From contig CAZRWD010000001.1 of assembly GCA_964603785.1 (NCBI GenBank), forward strand, positions 248,001 through 312,000: a stretch of DNA of 64,000 nt. The letters are read 5' to 3'. Of this stretch, positions 8,396 to 17,369 are shown piece by piece. The DNA comes from CAZRWD01 sp964603785. GTDB taxonomy: Bacteria; Fermentibacterota; Fermentibacteria; Fermentibacterales; Fermentibacteraceae. The notes under the pieces are model-generated. The model was not told where the DNA came from. It searched no databases and saw only the letters and a program-made list of their open reading frames with translations. Position numbers and translations under genes: made by a program. Positions within the stretch are counted from its first letter, which is position 1; every line of letters starts with the position of its first letter.

Positions 8396-9429
8396 CCACT
8401 TCCAGCCCGGCCGACCGCATCCCCACGCTCGAGTGGACCGGGGCCGGTCTCAGGATCATCGACCAGAGGCGGCTCCCGGAATCCGAGGTCTACATCGAGT
8501 GCCGCAGGGTGGAGGATCTGGCGGATGCGATAAGGACGCTCGCCGTGAGGGGCGCGCCGGCTCTCGGCGTGGCTGCCGCGTTCGGCGCCGTCCTGGCGGC
8601 GATGGAGGCCGGGCCCGGCGGGGGTTTCGCATCCCAGGCGGAAGCCGCTCTGTCGCTCATCGAGTCCACGAGGCCCACCGCGGTGAACCTCTTCAGGGCG
8701 GTCGCCGCGCAGAGGGCCGTACTCGCCGGATGCGGGGACAGGGATGAGGCGATACGTGCCCTCCTCGAGTCCGCCATGCGCATCATGGAGGAGGATCTCC
8801 TCGCCTCCAGGCTCATGGGCTCGCACGGGGCCTCCCTCCTTCGCCCCGGGGTCTCCCTGCTCACCCACTGCAATGCCGGAGGCCTCGCCACGGCAGGCCT
8901 CGGAACCGCCCTGGCCGTGTTCTACGAGGCCCATGCGAGGGGATGGCTGGAAAGGGCGTGGGTGGACGAGACGAGACCCCTGCTCCAGGGAGCGCGACTG
9001 ACGGCCTGGGAGCTCTCCAGGGCGGGCATACCGGTGACCCTTCTCCCGGACTCCGCGGCCGCCGGCCTCCTGGCGTCGGGAAGGGTGCACGCCGTATTCA
9101 CGGGTGCGGACAGGATAGCCGCCAACGGCGACACGGCGAACAAGGTCGGGACCTATCCGCTGGCTCTCGCTTCGAGGGAGGCGGGCGTGCCCTTCTACGT
9201 CGTCGCGCCCCTCTCCACCTTCGACCCGGACACCCCGGACGGTTCCTGCATAAGGATCGAGGAGCGGAGCGGCGCCGAGGTCACGGGGCCGCCGGGCGCA
9301 CGCACCGCCCCCCCGGGCATCGACGTCTTCAATCCCGCCTTCGACGTCACCCCCGCCTCCCTGGTGACCTCCTTCGTGTGCGAGCTCGGGGTGTTCACCG
9401 GCCCGCCGCTCCGCCCCCCGGCAAGTTGA
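8392..9429 (+). CDS. mtnA: S-methyl-5-thioribose-1-phosphate isomerase
   Basis: A 345-residue member of the eIF2B-like isomerase family, turning methylthioribose-1-phosphate into methylthioribulose-1-phosphate in methionine salvage. Diagnostic stretches: RGAPALGVAAAFG, LTHCNAGGLATAGLGTAL (catalytic Cys), VDETRPLLQGARLTAWEL, and GADRIAANGDTANKVGTY (catalytic Asp). NPAFDVTP is near the end. The GTG at 8392 overlaps the upstream stop. No other methionine-salvage gene is nearby; in some bacteria MtnA acts in a 5-deoxyribose or MTA shunt, and a class II aldolase-like gene does occur at 54758, though far away. Confidence 0.92.
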   Translation: MTTSSPADRIPTLEWTGAGLRIIDQRRLPESEVYIECRRVEDLADAIRTLAVRGAPALGVAAAFGAVLAAMEAGPGGGFASQAEAALSLIESTRPTAVNLFRAVAAQRAVLAGCGDRDEAIRALLESAMRIMEEDLLASRLMGSHGASLLRPGVSLLTHCNAGGLATAGLGTALAVFYEAHARGWLERAWVDETRPLLQGARLTAWELSRAGIPVTLLPDSAAAGLLASGRVHAVFTGADRIAANGDTANKVGTYPLALASREAGVPFYVVAPLSTFDPDTPDGSCIRIEERSGAEVTGPPGARTAPPGIDVFNPAFDVTPASLVTSFVCELGVFTGPPLRPPAS

Positions 9430-9454
9430 CAGGAGGGGACTGATCAGATACTTT
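9426..9454 (+). promoter_or_regulatory. Sigma-70 promoter for the propeller gene
   Basis: TTGACA (9426-9431) overlapping the mtnA stop, a 17-base spacer and TACTTT (9449-9454) followed by CGG. It lies 42 bases before the ATG at 9497. Confidence 0.65.
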
Positions 9455-9496
9455 CGGAGCGGCTTACGACATCAGTGCGACTGGAGGGGGTAGCAG

Positions 9497-10222
9497 ATGA
9501 GGGCTGCGTTCATGGTTGCGGCCGTCAGCGCCGTCTGTTTCGCCGGTGCGGGCGACGTCATCAAGGTGATCCCCGCGCCCGCGGGCAATCCCGACGGACT
9601 GGTCTGGATCGACGGCAGCCTCTGGATAACCAGTGACGACTCGTTCACCATCTACGAGATCAGCCCGGACGACGGAGCCGTCCTCTCCTCGATCCCGGGC
9701 ATAGGCGGGACCTCCCTCACGGGTCTCACATGGGACGGCACCCATCTGTGGTCCTGCTCGCCTCCCAGCATCTACAAGCGCTCCCTCCCCTCGGGCACGG
9801 TCGTCGGCACGATACCGTCCCCGAGCACATCCTCCAGCGAGGGGCTGTGCTGGATCGGCTCGCACCTCTGGAACTGCAATTCCGGCAACAATGTGATCTA
9901 TGAACTGGACCCCGCCACCGGCTCGATCCTCTCGTACTTCATACCCTCCAGCGCCGGCGGCACGCTGGGCCTGACATACGACGGCACATACCTCTGGGCC
10001 TCGTTCATCAACAGCGGGATGATCTACAGGATGATCCCGGGCGACCCCATACCCGTGCAGTTCTTCCTGGCACCCACCGAGCACGCGCAGGACCTCGCGT
10101 GGGACGGGCAGTACCTCTGGCTGACGGAGTACGTGGCGACAGGTCCGCATGTCTATCAGATCGACCCGGGCGTGTTCGGCCTGGCCCGGACCACCTGGGG
10201 ATCGATAAAGACCTCCAACTAG
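9497..10222 (+). CDS. Secreted beta-propeller (YncE/SMP-30-like) protein
   Basis: A 241-residue exported protein: cleavable signal peptide (MRAAFMVAAVSAVCFAGAG), then about five repeats of a blade of the type GLTWDGTHLWSCSPPSIYK, each with a (D)G(T/S)(H/Y)LW core and an I(Y/K)(E/R)(L/I)(D/S)P turn. This is the pattern of NHL/YncE-like propellers. ATG at 9497 with GGAGGGGG 7 bases upstream. A paralogue of about the same length lies at 44339-45049. Such proteins are often surface or periplasmic in FCB-type bacteria; the ligand or partner is unknown. Confidence 0.7.
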   Translation: MRAAFMVAAVSAVCFAGAGDVIKVIPAPAGNPDGLVWIDGSLWITSDDSFTIYEISPDDGAVLSSIPGIGGTSLTGLTWDGTHLWSCSPPSIYKRSLPSGTVVGTIPSPSTSSSEGLCWIGSHLWNCNSGNNVIYELDPATGSILSYFIPSSAGGTLGLTYDGTYLWASFINSGMIYRMIPGDPIPVQFFLAPTEHAQDLAWDGQYLWLTEYVATGPHVYQIDPGVFGLARTTWGSIKTSN

Positions 10223-10238
10223 CACCGGAGGCTTACAC

Positions 10239-12137
10239 TTGGGAAGAGCCGTCGGAATAGACCTGGGGACGACGAACTCGTGCATGGCGATCGCCGAGGG
10301 CGGCGAGATAGTCGTCATCCCCTCGGGCGAGGGGCAGAGGGTCATGCCGTCCGTCGTGGCCTTCACGTCCAAGGGCGAGAGGCTGGTCGGCCTTGTCGCC
10401 AAGCGGCAGGCCATAACCAACCCCCGCAACACCATCTGGAGCGTCAAGCGAATGATGGGGCGCAAGTTCGACGAGATCGCCGAAGAGCGCCTCAACGTGA
10501 GCTACGAGATCCGCAGCAACGAGAAGGGTGATGCGGTAGTCCGCGTCTTCGACCGCGACTACAGCCCCCCCGAGATCTCGGCCATGATCCTGCAGAGGCT
10601 CAAGAGCCGTGCGGAGGAGTTCCTCGGCGAGCCCGTCACCGAGGCCGTCATCACCGTGCCGGCCTATTTCAACGAGGTCCAGCGCGAGGCCACGAAGGCC
10701 GCCGGAAGGATAGCCGGCTTCGAGGTCAGGCGGGTGCTGAACGAGCCCACCGCCGCCGCCCTCGCCTTCATGGAGCCGACGGAGCGGAAGCGCCTCGCCG
10801 TCTACGACCTGGGCGGAGGCACCTTCGACATAAGCATCCTGCAGGTGGTGAACGGCATCTTCGAGGTCATGGCCACCAGCGGCAACACCCATCTCGGCGG
10901 GGACGACTTCGACGCCAGGCTCGTCGACTGGATGCTCTCGGAGTTCAAGCGCCAGCACAAGCTCGACCTCTCCAGCGACCCGGTAGCCCTGCAGCGCATC
11001 CGGGAGGCTGCCGAACGGGCCAAGTGCGAGCTGTCCAGCACGCTGGAGGCCTCCGTCAACCTGCCCTTCATCGCATCCGACGAGTCGGGTCCCAAGCACC
11101 TGGAGATATCCCTCACGAGAGGCCTCCTCGAGAGCCTCATAGACGACATGGTGAAGCTCACCAGGGAACCCTGCGAGGGTGCCCTGAACGACTCCGGCCT
11201 GAAGCCGGAGGACATCGACCACGTTCTCCTCGTCGGAGGATCGACGAGGATCCCCCTGGTGCGGAAGGTGGTCGAGGAGATCTTCAACCAGAAGCCCGCC
11301 CACAGCGTCAATCCCGACGAGGTCGTGGGGATCGGAGCGGCGGTCGAGGCATCGGTCCTCACGGGCCAGAGGAAGGACCTGGTGCTGCTCGACGTCACCC
11401 CCCTGTCCCTGGGGGTCGAGACCCTGGGCGGGGTCATGGCGCCGATAGTGGAGAGGAACACGCCCATCCCGATCAAGCGCAGCAGGATGTTCACCACCGC
11501 GGTCGACAACCAGGCTGTCGTGAGCATCCACGTCCTGCAGGGGGAGAGGGAGCTGGCGGAGGGGAACAGGAGCCTCGGCAGGTTCGAGCTCGTGGGCATC
11601 CCCCCCGCCAAGCGGGGCACCCCCAGGATAGAGGTCTCGTTCGAGATCGACGCGAACGGCCTCCTCAACGTCTCCGCGAGGGACGCCATCACCGGAAGGC
11701 TCCAGAGCATGAGGGTGAACCCCAGCGGAGGCCTCTCGGAGGAGGAGGTCCACAGGCTCATGAAGGAGGCCGAGGCCAACGCCGAGCTCGACAAGTCCAG
11801 GATGAGGCTGGTCGAGGCCAGGAACGCCTCGGACCAGGTCATCTACGATGCGCAGAAGGTCCTGGAGGATGCCAGGAAGAATCTCGAGAAGGAGTCCTGG
11901 GAGGAGCTCGAGACCGCCCTCGTGGCCCTCCGGCAGTCGAGGGACGGCACCGACCGCGTCCGCATCGCGAAGGACACGAGCCGGGCCTCGGAGCTGGTCT
12001 CCCAGGTGTCCCGCCTGCTCGACCTGCTGGGCAACAGACAGTCCGATTCGGAAGACGAGTCCGTACGCCTCGACATCCTGGAGGAGAGCCTCGAGGACGG
12101 TCTGGCGGACGGCCTGGACGAACCACACAGCCTCTAG
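10239..12137 (+). CDS. dnaK: Chaperone DnaK (Hsp70)
   Basis: A 632-residue Hsp70. The ATPase domain opens with AVGIDLGTTNSC and has VITVPAYF, NEPTAAAL, YDLGGGTFDIS and VGGSTRIPLV. The substrate-binding domain includes LLDVTPLSLGVET and the helical lid follows from ~500. The C-terminus is acidic and ends EPHSL. The TTG start at 10239 has CCGGAGG about 9 bases upstream and gives the correct Hsp70 N-terminus. It is followed 82 bases later by dnaJ; grpE is not in the window. No CIRCE or HrcA site is evident in the 17-base gap before it. Confidence 0.97.
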   Translation: MGRAVGIDLGTTNSCMAIAEGGEIVVIPSGEGQRVMPSVVAFTSKGERLVGLVAKRQAITNPRNTIWSVKRMMGRKFDEIAEERLNVSYEIRSNEKGDAVVRVFDRDYSPPEISAMILQRLKSRAEEFLGEPVTEAVITVPAYFNEVQREATKAAGRIAGFEVRRVLNEPTAAALAFMEPTERKRLAVYDLGGGTFDISILQVVNGIFEVMATSGNTHLGGDDFDARLVDWMLSEFKRQHKLDLSSDPVALQRIREAAERAKCELSSTLEASVNLPFIASDESGPKHLEISLTRGLLESLIDDMVKLTREPCEGALNDSGLKPEDIDHVLLVGGSTRIPLVRKVVEEIFNQKPAHSVNPDEVVGIGAAVEASVLTGQRKDLVLLDVTPLSLGVETLGGVMAPIVERNTPIPIKRSRMFTTAVDNQAVVSIHVLQGERELAEGNRSLGRFELVGIPPAKRGTPRIEVSFEIDANGLLNVSARDAITGRLQSMRVNPSGGLSEEEVHRLMKEAEANAELDKSRMRLVEARNASDQVIYDAQKVLEDARKNLEKESWEELETALVALRQSRDGTDRVRIAKDTSRASELVSQVSRLLDLLGNRQSDSEDESVRLDILEESLEDGLADGLDEPHSL

Positions 12138-12219
12138 GCGTTCCACCCGGTTCCCGCAGCGGGGGCGTCGAGGCATCCCCCCGAAGCGTCGGCCGGGCAT
12201 GCAGCACCGCTGGAGAACG

Positions 12220-13293
12220 ATGACCGCCCGAAATCCATACGATGTCCTCGGGGTCCCCAGGGATGCGGATCTCGACGAGATAAAGCGCGCCTACCGCAGG
12301 CTCGCCATGGAGTGCCACCCCGACAGGAACCCCGGCGACAGGGCGGCAGAGGAGCGCTTCAAGGACCTCACGATCGCCTACGAGGTTCTGAGCAGCCCCG
12401 AGAAGAGGGAGCGCTACGACAGGTGGGGCACCTCCGATGGCGCCCCCGACCTGTCGGACATCTTCGGCGGCTTCGGTCTGGACGACGCCATGCGGGCGTT
12501 CATGGAGAACTTCGGCATGGGCTCCTTCGGCGATTCCCGCAGGCAGAGGCGGCCCAGGGGCGCGGACATCGAGGTCCCGGTGGATCTGGGCCTGAGGGAG
12601 GCCGCCCTCGGTGGCAGCCGGGATGTCCGGATCCGAAGGACCGAGCCCTGCCAGGAATGCGGCGGCACCGGGGCCGACGAGTCCCAGGGATGGGAGGACT
12701 GCGCCGCCTGCTCGGGGACCGGCAGGACCAGGGCCAGCAGGAGGACCATACTGGGAACCTTCGAGACGGTGGAGACCTGCCGCTCGTGCGGAGGTGCCGG
12801 AAGGCGTGCCCGGAAGCAGTGCCACGCATGCAGGGGATCGGGCTCCGCGACGGTCGACAGGACGATCTCGGTCGAGATACCGCCAGGCATCTCCGAGGGC
12901 TACTCCATCAGGCTGAGGGCGCAGGGGCACCAGCCCGGGGGCGCCCTGCCGGGGGACCTGTCACTCTTCGTGCGGAACGTGGACTGCTCGCCGTTCGCCC
13001 GGGCCGGGGACGACCTGGTCTACGACGTGACCATCGGCTTCCCGGAAGCCGCCCTGGGGACGACCCTGGACATCCCCACGGTGGAGGGGACGAGAAAGCT
13101 CGACGTGCCCTCCGGAACCCAGCCCTCGGATGTGCTGACCATCAGGGGCCAGGGCATGGGCAGGCTGAGGGGGAGGGGGAGGGGCGACATCCTCGTCAGG
13201 ATATCGGTCCATGTCCCCAGGAAGCTGAGCTCCTCCGAGAGGAGGATGCTCGGAGAGCTCTCGGGATCGCGCAACTTCAGGAAGAGCGATTGA
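12220..13293 (+). CDS. dnaJ: Chaperone DnaJ (type I Hsp40)
   Basis: A 357-residue DnaJ. The J domain (residues 1-70) has NPYDVLGVPRDAD and the HPD tripeptide in AMECHPDRN. A short Gly/Phe-type linker (DLSDIFGGFG) follows. The four zinc-binding motifs are all present: CQECGGTG, CAACSGTG, CRSCGGAG and CHACRGSG. The C-terminal substrate domains complete it. The ATG at 12220 is chosen with TGGAG upstream; an in-frame ATG at 12199 would add seven residues. It works with DnaK encoded just before. The next gene, mutS2, starts 28 bases downstream. Confidence 0.95.
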   Translation: MTARNPYDVLGVPRDADLDEIKRAYRRLAMECHPDRNPGDRAAEERFKDLTIAYEVLSSPEKRERYDRWGTSDGAPDLSDIFGGFGLDDAMRAFMENFGMGSFGDSRRQRRPRGADIEVPVDLGLREAALGGSRDVRIRRTEPCQECGGTGADESQGWEDCAACSGTGRTRASRRTILGTFETVETCRSCGGAGRRARKQCHACRGSGSATVDRTISVEIPPGISEGYSIRLRAQGHQPGGALPGDLSLFVRNVDCSPFARAGDDLVYDVTIGFPEAALGTTLDIPTVEGTRKLDVPSGTQPSDVLTIRGQGMGRLRGRGRGDILVRISVHVPRKLSSSERRMLGELSGSRNFRKSD

Positions 13294-13321
13294 AGGGGCT
13301 GCCCGGCGGGGGAGACCGCTC

Positions 13322-15664
13322 GTGACCCCCGATCTGGCGCGGCTGGAGTACGACAGGGTTCTGGCCGCCGCCGCGGCTTTCGCGGGGAGCGGACGCGGTG
13401 CGGCCCTGATCTCCTCCCTCGAGCCGGCCTGGTCCCCGGCAGCGTCGGACCGTCTCAGGGACCTGACGGTCGCCGCCCGCGAGGTCATGGAGACCTGCAC
13501 CTCCTTCCCCGGCCGCGTCGCTGACGATCTGGGCGAGGCTGTCGAATCACTCGGCGGTGGGGCGGTCACCCTCGAGCCCCGCCTCCTCAGGAGCACCGGA
13601 GAGGCCCTGCGCTCGATAGCCGGGTTCCTGGGCAAGGCCGCTGAATTCCCCGAGGGTGCGGCAGCCGTGCTGTCCCCGCTCGCCGGGTCTCTCCCGGACC
13701 TCCCGGGAGTGGCGGCCGAGCTCCTTCGGATCACCACTCCGGACGGAGGGATATCCCCGGATGCATCGCCTCTTCTCGCCAGGCTGAACCGCTCCGCCGC
13801 CCGGCTGAGGGATTCCCTCTCGAAGACGGCGGCGAGGCTGGCCGGCAGGTACGCCTCCGAAGGCGTCGCGAGGGACGCCCCTCCGACGATGCGAAACGGA
13901 AGGTTCGTCATAGGTGTCCCCGCGAGGAGCAGGACGGCCCTGCGCGGTCTGGTCCACGACCGCTCCGAGAGCGGGAACACCCTCTTCATAGAGCCCGGCG
14001 AGATGATCGAGCCGGGGAACATGCTCCAGGAGACACTGGTCGACATCGCACAGGAGGAGCGGAGGATCCTGAGGGAGGCCACCGCAGCCCTCCGGGAGAG
14101 GCTCGACCTCCTCTCGCGGGGCGCCGCTGCCTCCGCGGAGCTGGATGCCGCGTTCGCGATGGCCTGCTTCCACGCGGAGAACGATACGGTCTTCCCGGAG
14201 AGGGGGAGGTTCTCCCTCCCGGGAGCCAGGCACCCGCTCATCCCCAGGTCCGAATCGGTGCCGAACGACCTGGTCCTGCCGGAGGACTGGAAGGTCGTGG
14301 TCCTGAGCGGTCCGAACGCCGGCGGCAAGACCGTCCTCGTGAAGACCGCCGGGCTTGCCGTGTGCTGCGCCCAGAGCGGGCTGGGGGCCTGCGCCGGCCC
14401 CGGTTCGACGCTCCCGTTCTTCGAGAGGGTGCTCGTCTCGATAGGCGACAGGCAGTCGATCTCGGAGAGGCTCAGCACCTACTCGGCCAGGCTCGTGGAG
14501 GAGCTCGGCATGCTCGAGACGAGCGGCCCCGGTACGCTGGTGATAATCGACGAACCCGCCGCCGGCACCGATCCGCTGCCCGGTTCGGCTCTCGCAGCTG
14601 CTCTCCTCGAGGCCCTCGCCTCCCGCGGCGCATCCGTCATTACCACGACCCACCTCGGCCAGCTCAAGGCCCTCGCCTCGTGGCACGAGGGCTTCTACAA
14701 CGCATCCATGAACTTCGACGAAGCGCATCTCCAGCCGGACTACCGGTTCAGGTTCGGCATCCCCGGCTCGTCCTTCACCTTCGAGATCGCCGACAGGCTC
14801 GGCTTCCCCCCGGAGGTCACGGCCAGGGCCAGGGACCTGTCCGGCGACGCCTTCAGGCTGGAATCCCTGATCGCCGAGCTCGGTCGCACCCTGGAGAGCC
14901 TGGAGGCGGAGCGCACCCTGACGCGGGAGCGCGCCCGCGAGACCGACGAGCTGATGGCCTCCCTCGAGAGCATGATGACCCTCCAGGAGGAGGAGGCCGG
15001 GCGGTTGCGGGCCGAGTCCGCGGAGAGGGCGGAGCGCCTCCTCTCGGAGCTGAACTCGCGGGCCGACTCCCTCCTGGCCAGGCTCTCCTCGCCGGCCGAC
15101 CCGGACGCGAAGGCCGCCAGGAAGGCCATCCGGGAGCTCTCCAGCCTGGTTCCCGAGTCTCCGGACCGCCCGGTCGGCACACGGGCCGGGCGCTCCCCGG
15201 AGAGGGGGGATCGAGTCACCGTCAGGGGATGGCGGGGGAGCGGCGTGGTGGAGGAGGTGCGCGACGACACAGTGGTCGTCCGCATGGGCTCGATAGCCGT
15301 GGAGCGACCGGCGGCGGAGGTGATCCCCGCCCCCGACGCGCCGGTGAAGAAGGCTGGGGATCCGGTCTCGCAGTACGATCTCCCCGCTCCGCCGCCCGAT
15401 CTCGACCTGCGCGGCATGAGTTCCGAGGAGGCGGTGGCCGAGATCGACCTCCGGATCGATGCGTGTGTTGCCTCGGGACTCAACAGGCTTCGCATAATCC
15501 ACGGGAAGGGCAGGGGTATCCTCATGAAGGCGGTGCTGGACTATCTCTCCAGGGACAGGCGGGTCTCCTCGTCCGCGGTCGCGGAGCCTCACGAGGGGGG
15601 CACGGGAGTGACGATCTGCATTCTCAAGAGCGGGAGGCGCCAGGGCGGGGGCGCGCTTGGCTGA
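13322..15664 (+). CDS. mutS2: Endonuclease MutS2
   Basis: A 780-residue MutS2. It has a MutS core and clamp (1-320), an ABC-type ATPase with Walker A GPNAGGKTVL (near 331) and Walker B LVIIDEPAAGTDP, a coiled coil (~525-610), a KOW-like segment (GDRVTVRGWRGSGVVEE) and a C-terminal Smr nuclease domain (LDLRGMSSEEAV, then IHGKGRGIL). MutS2 lacks the mismatch-recognition domain; it acts against recombination intermediates and, in Firmicutes, on stalled ribosomes. The Smr glycine motif reads HGKGRG where HGxGTG is more usual. GTG start. It overlaps dnaG by 8 bases. Confidence 0.95.
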   Translation: MTPDLARLEYDRVLAAAAAFAGSGRGAALISSLEPAWSPAASDRLRDLTVAAREVMETCTSFPGRVADDLGEAVESLGGGAVTLEPRLLRSTGEALRSIAGFLGKAAEFPEGAAAVLSPLAGSLPDLPGVAAELLRITTPDGGISPDASPLLARLNRSAARLRDSLSKTAARLAGRYASEGVARDAPPTMRNGRFVIGVPARSRTALRGLVHDRSESGNTLFIEPGEMIEPGNMLQETLVDIAQEERRILREATAALRERLDLLSRGAAASAELDAAFAMACFHAENDTVFPERGRFSLPGARHPLIPRSESVPNDLVLPEDWKVVVLSGPNAGGKTVLVKTAGLAVCCAQSGLGACAGPGSTLPFFERVLVSIGDRQSISERLSTYSARLVEELGMLETSGPGTLVIIDEPAAGTDPLPGSALAAALLEALASRGASVITTTHLGQLKALASWHEGFYNASMNFDEAHLQPDYRFRFGIPGSSFTFEIADRLGFPPEVTARARDLSGDAFRLESLIAELGRTLESLEAERTLTRERARETDELMASLESMMTLQEEEAGRLRAESAERAERLLSELNSRADSLLARLSSPADPDAKAARKAIRELSSLVPESPDRPVGTRAGRSPERGDRVTVRGWRGSGVVEEVRDDTVVVRMGSIAVERPAAEVIPAPDAPVKKAGDPVSQYDLPAPPPDLDLRGMSSEEAVAEIDLRIDACVASGLNRLRIIHGKGRGILMKAVLDYLSRDRRVSSSAVAEPHEGGTGVTICILKSGRRQGGGALG

Positions 15665-17369
15665 GGGTTCCGCGGCTGAGAGGGTCAAGGAGGCCGTCGA
15701 CATAGTATCGGTGGTCGGGAGGTTCGTCCACCTGACCAGGAGCGGGCGCAACATGAAGGGGCTGTGCCCTTTCCACAAGGAGAAGACGCCGTCCTTCATG
15801 GTCTCGCCCGATCGCCAGACCTTCCACTGCTTCGGGTGCGGGGCGGGTGGCGACGTGTTCACCTTCATGATGAACTTCTTCGGGATGTCGTTCCGTGACG
15901 CTCTCGAGGAGCTCGCCTCCGAACACGGCGTGGACGTGTCCGGCCCGTCGGCCCCCGACCCGGCGGCGGGGCTGAGGAAGCTCCTCGCGGACGCTCACTC
16001 CCACTTCGTGACGGGCCTGGCGGGCCCCTCCGGCGGTGCTGCGCGCGACTACCTCGCGTCGAGGGGCATCTCGCCCGCCACATGCACCGAGCTCGGCGTG
16101 GGATGGGCACAGGGTGGGGGGGACCTGCTCAGGAGGCTCTCCTCCGCCGGGTACTCGGACTCCATGGCGGTCGAGGCGGGTCTCGCCGTGAGGTCGGACA
16201 CCGGGAGGATCTACGAGCGGTTCCGGGAGAGGCTGGTCTTCCCGATCAGGGATCGCAGGGGCAGGACGGTCAGCTTCGGGGGCAGGTCCCTCGGGCAGGC
16301 CGAGCCGAAGTACCTGAACGGGCCCGACACGGAGCTCTACCACAAGGGCGACCTCCTCTACGGTCTCTCCGCGGCCCGGTCGGCGGCCCGCGACACCGAG
16401 ACCGTCATCCTCGTGGAAGGCTACTTCGACCATGCGAGGCTCTTCGAGGCGGGTCTCCACTGCGTGGTCGCCACCTGCGGCACTGCGCTCACGCCGTCGC
16501 AGGCCAGGCAGCTCGTCTCCCTTGCCCCGGGCGTGCTCCTGTGCTTCGACGGGGACGACGCCGGGCGCAAGGCCGCCATGAAGGCCGTTTCGACACTGCT
16601 GGCCGAGGGGTGCTACCCCGGGGTCGTGGCTCTCGACGGCGTGGACCCCGACGAGTTCGTTGCGAAGATGGGCGTGGACGCGTTCGTGGGAAGGCTCGAG
16701 AGCGCCTCCGACCCCGTCTCCTTCGCCCTCTCCCTGGCCGGGGGATGGGAATCGCTCGTGAGGCGGGGCAGGTCGGTCACCGCCGTGAAGCGGCTGGTCA
16801 CCCTCGCTGCGGCGGCTTCCGGCCCCGTGCTCCGCGAGACCGTGCTCAGGAGGATCGCCGACGAGACCGGACACTCCGTGGGAGCCCTTGAGGCACAGCT
16901 CTCCATGGACCACCCCCCGCCGCAGCCGGACGGCCGGGCCGCCGGGGCGGAGGACGTGCCGGCCGCCGACCTGGCCCTCCTCCGTGCCGTCCTGTCGGGC
17001 GAGGGCGGCGGATTCGACACCGAGCTCCTGGAGTTCCTGGACCCCGGCGACTTCTCTCCGGGTCCGGCCAGGGACCTTTTCACGGAGTTCCGGAACCAGG
17101 CCTCCGACGGAGGATCCGGTCCGATCCCCGGGCGGATGCCCCGAGCCATGGCGTCGCTCTGTTCGAGGCTCTCGATGGACTCCCGCGCGGTCCTGGGCGA
17201 AGATGACAGGGAGAGGATCAGGGAGAGGGTCGGGAAGGCCAGGCGGAGCTCGATGCTCGCCGGGCTCCTCTCCCGCCTGGCCGGCGCCTCCGGTGAGCGG
17301 AAGAAGGAGCTCCTGAAGGAGATCGCCGGGCTGACGGGAAGCCCCTCCCCGAGGGGCGGCGATGGCTGA
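15657..17369 (+). CDS. dnaG: DNA primase
   Basis: A 570-residue bacterial primase that lays down RNA primers at the replication fork. The N-terminal CHC2 zinc site is seen (CPFHKEKTPSF, then FHCFGCGAGGDV). The TOPRIM core has VILVEGYFDHARL, with the catalytic Glu, and FDGDDAGRKAAMK, the metal-binding Asp cluster. A C-terminal helicase-interacting region follows. The TTG start at 15657 lies inside the end of mutS2. Its stop overlaps the start of the sigma factor, preserving the dnaG-rpoD core of the macromolecular-synthesis operon; rpsU is absent. Confidence 0.95.
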   Translation: MAEGSAAERVKEAVDIVSVVGRFVHLTRSGRNMKGLCPFHKEKTPSFMVSPDRQTFHCFGCGAGGDVFTFMMNFFGMSFRDALEELASEHGVDVSGPSAPDPAAGLRKLLADAHSHFVTGLAGPSGGAARDYLASRGISPATCTELGVGWAQGGGDLLRRLSSAGYSDSMAVEAGLAVRSDTGRIYERFRERLVFPIRDRRGRTVSFGGRSLGQAEPKYLNGPDTELYHKGDLLYGLSAARSAARDTETVILVEGYFDHARLFEAGLHCVVATCGTALTPSQARQLVSLAPGVLLCFDGDDAGRKAAMKAVSTLLAEGCYPGVVALDGVDPDEFVAKMGVDAFVGRLESASDPVSFALSLAGGWESLVRRGRSVTAVKRLVTLAAAASGPVLRETVLRRIADETGHSVGALEAQLSMDHPPPQPDGRAAGAEDVPAADLALLRAVLSGEGGGFDTELLEFLDPGDFSPGPARDLFTEFRNQASDGGSGPIPGRMPRAMASLCSRLSMDSRAVLGEDDRERIRERVGKARRSSMLAGLLSRLAGASGERKKELLKEIAGLTGSPSPRGGDG

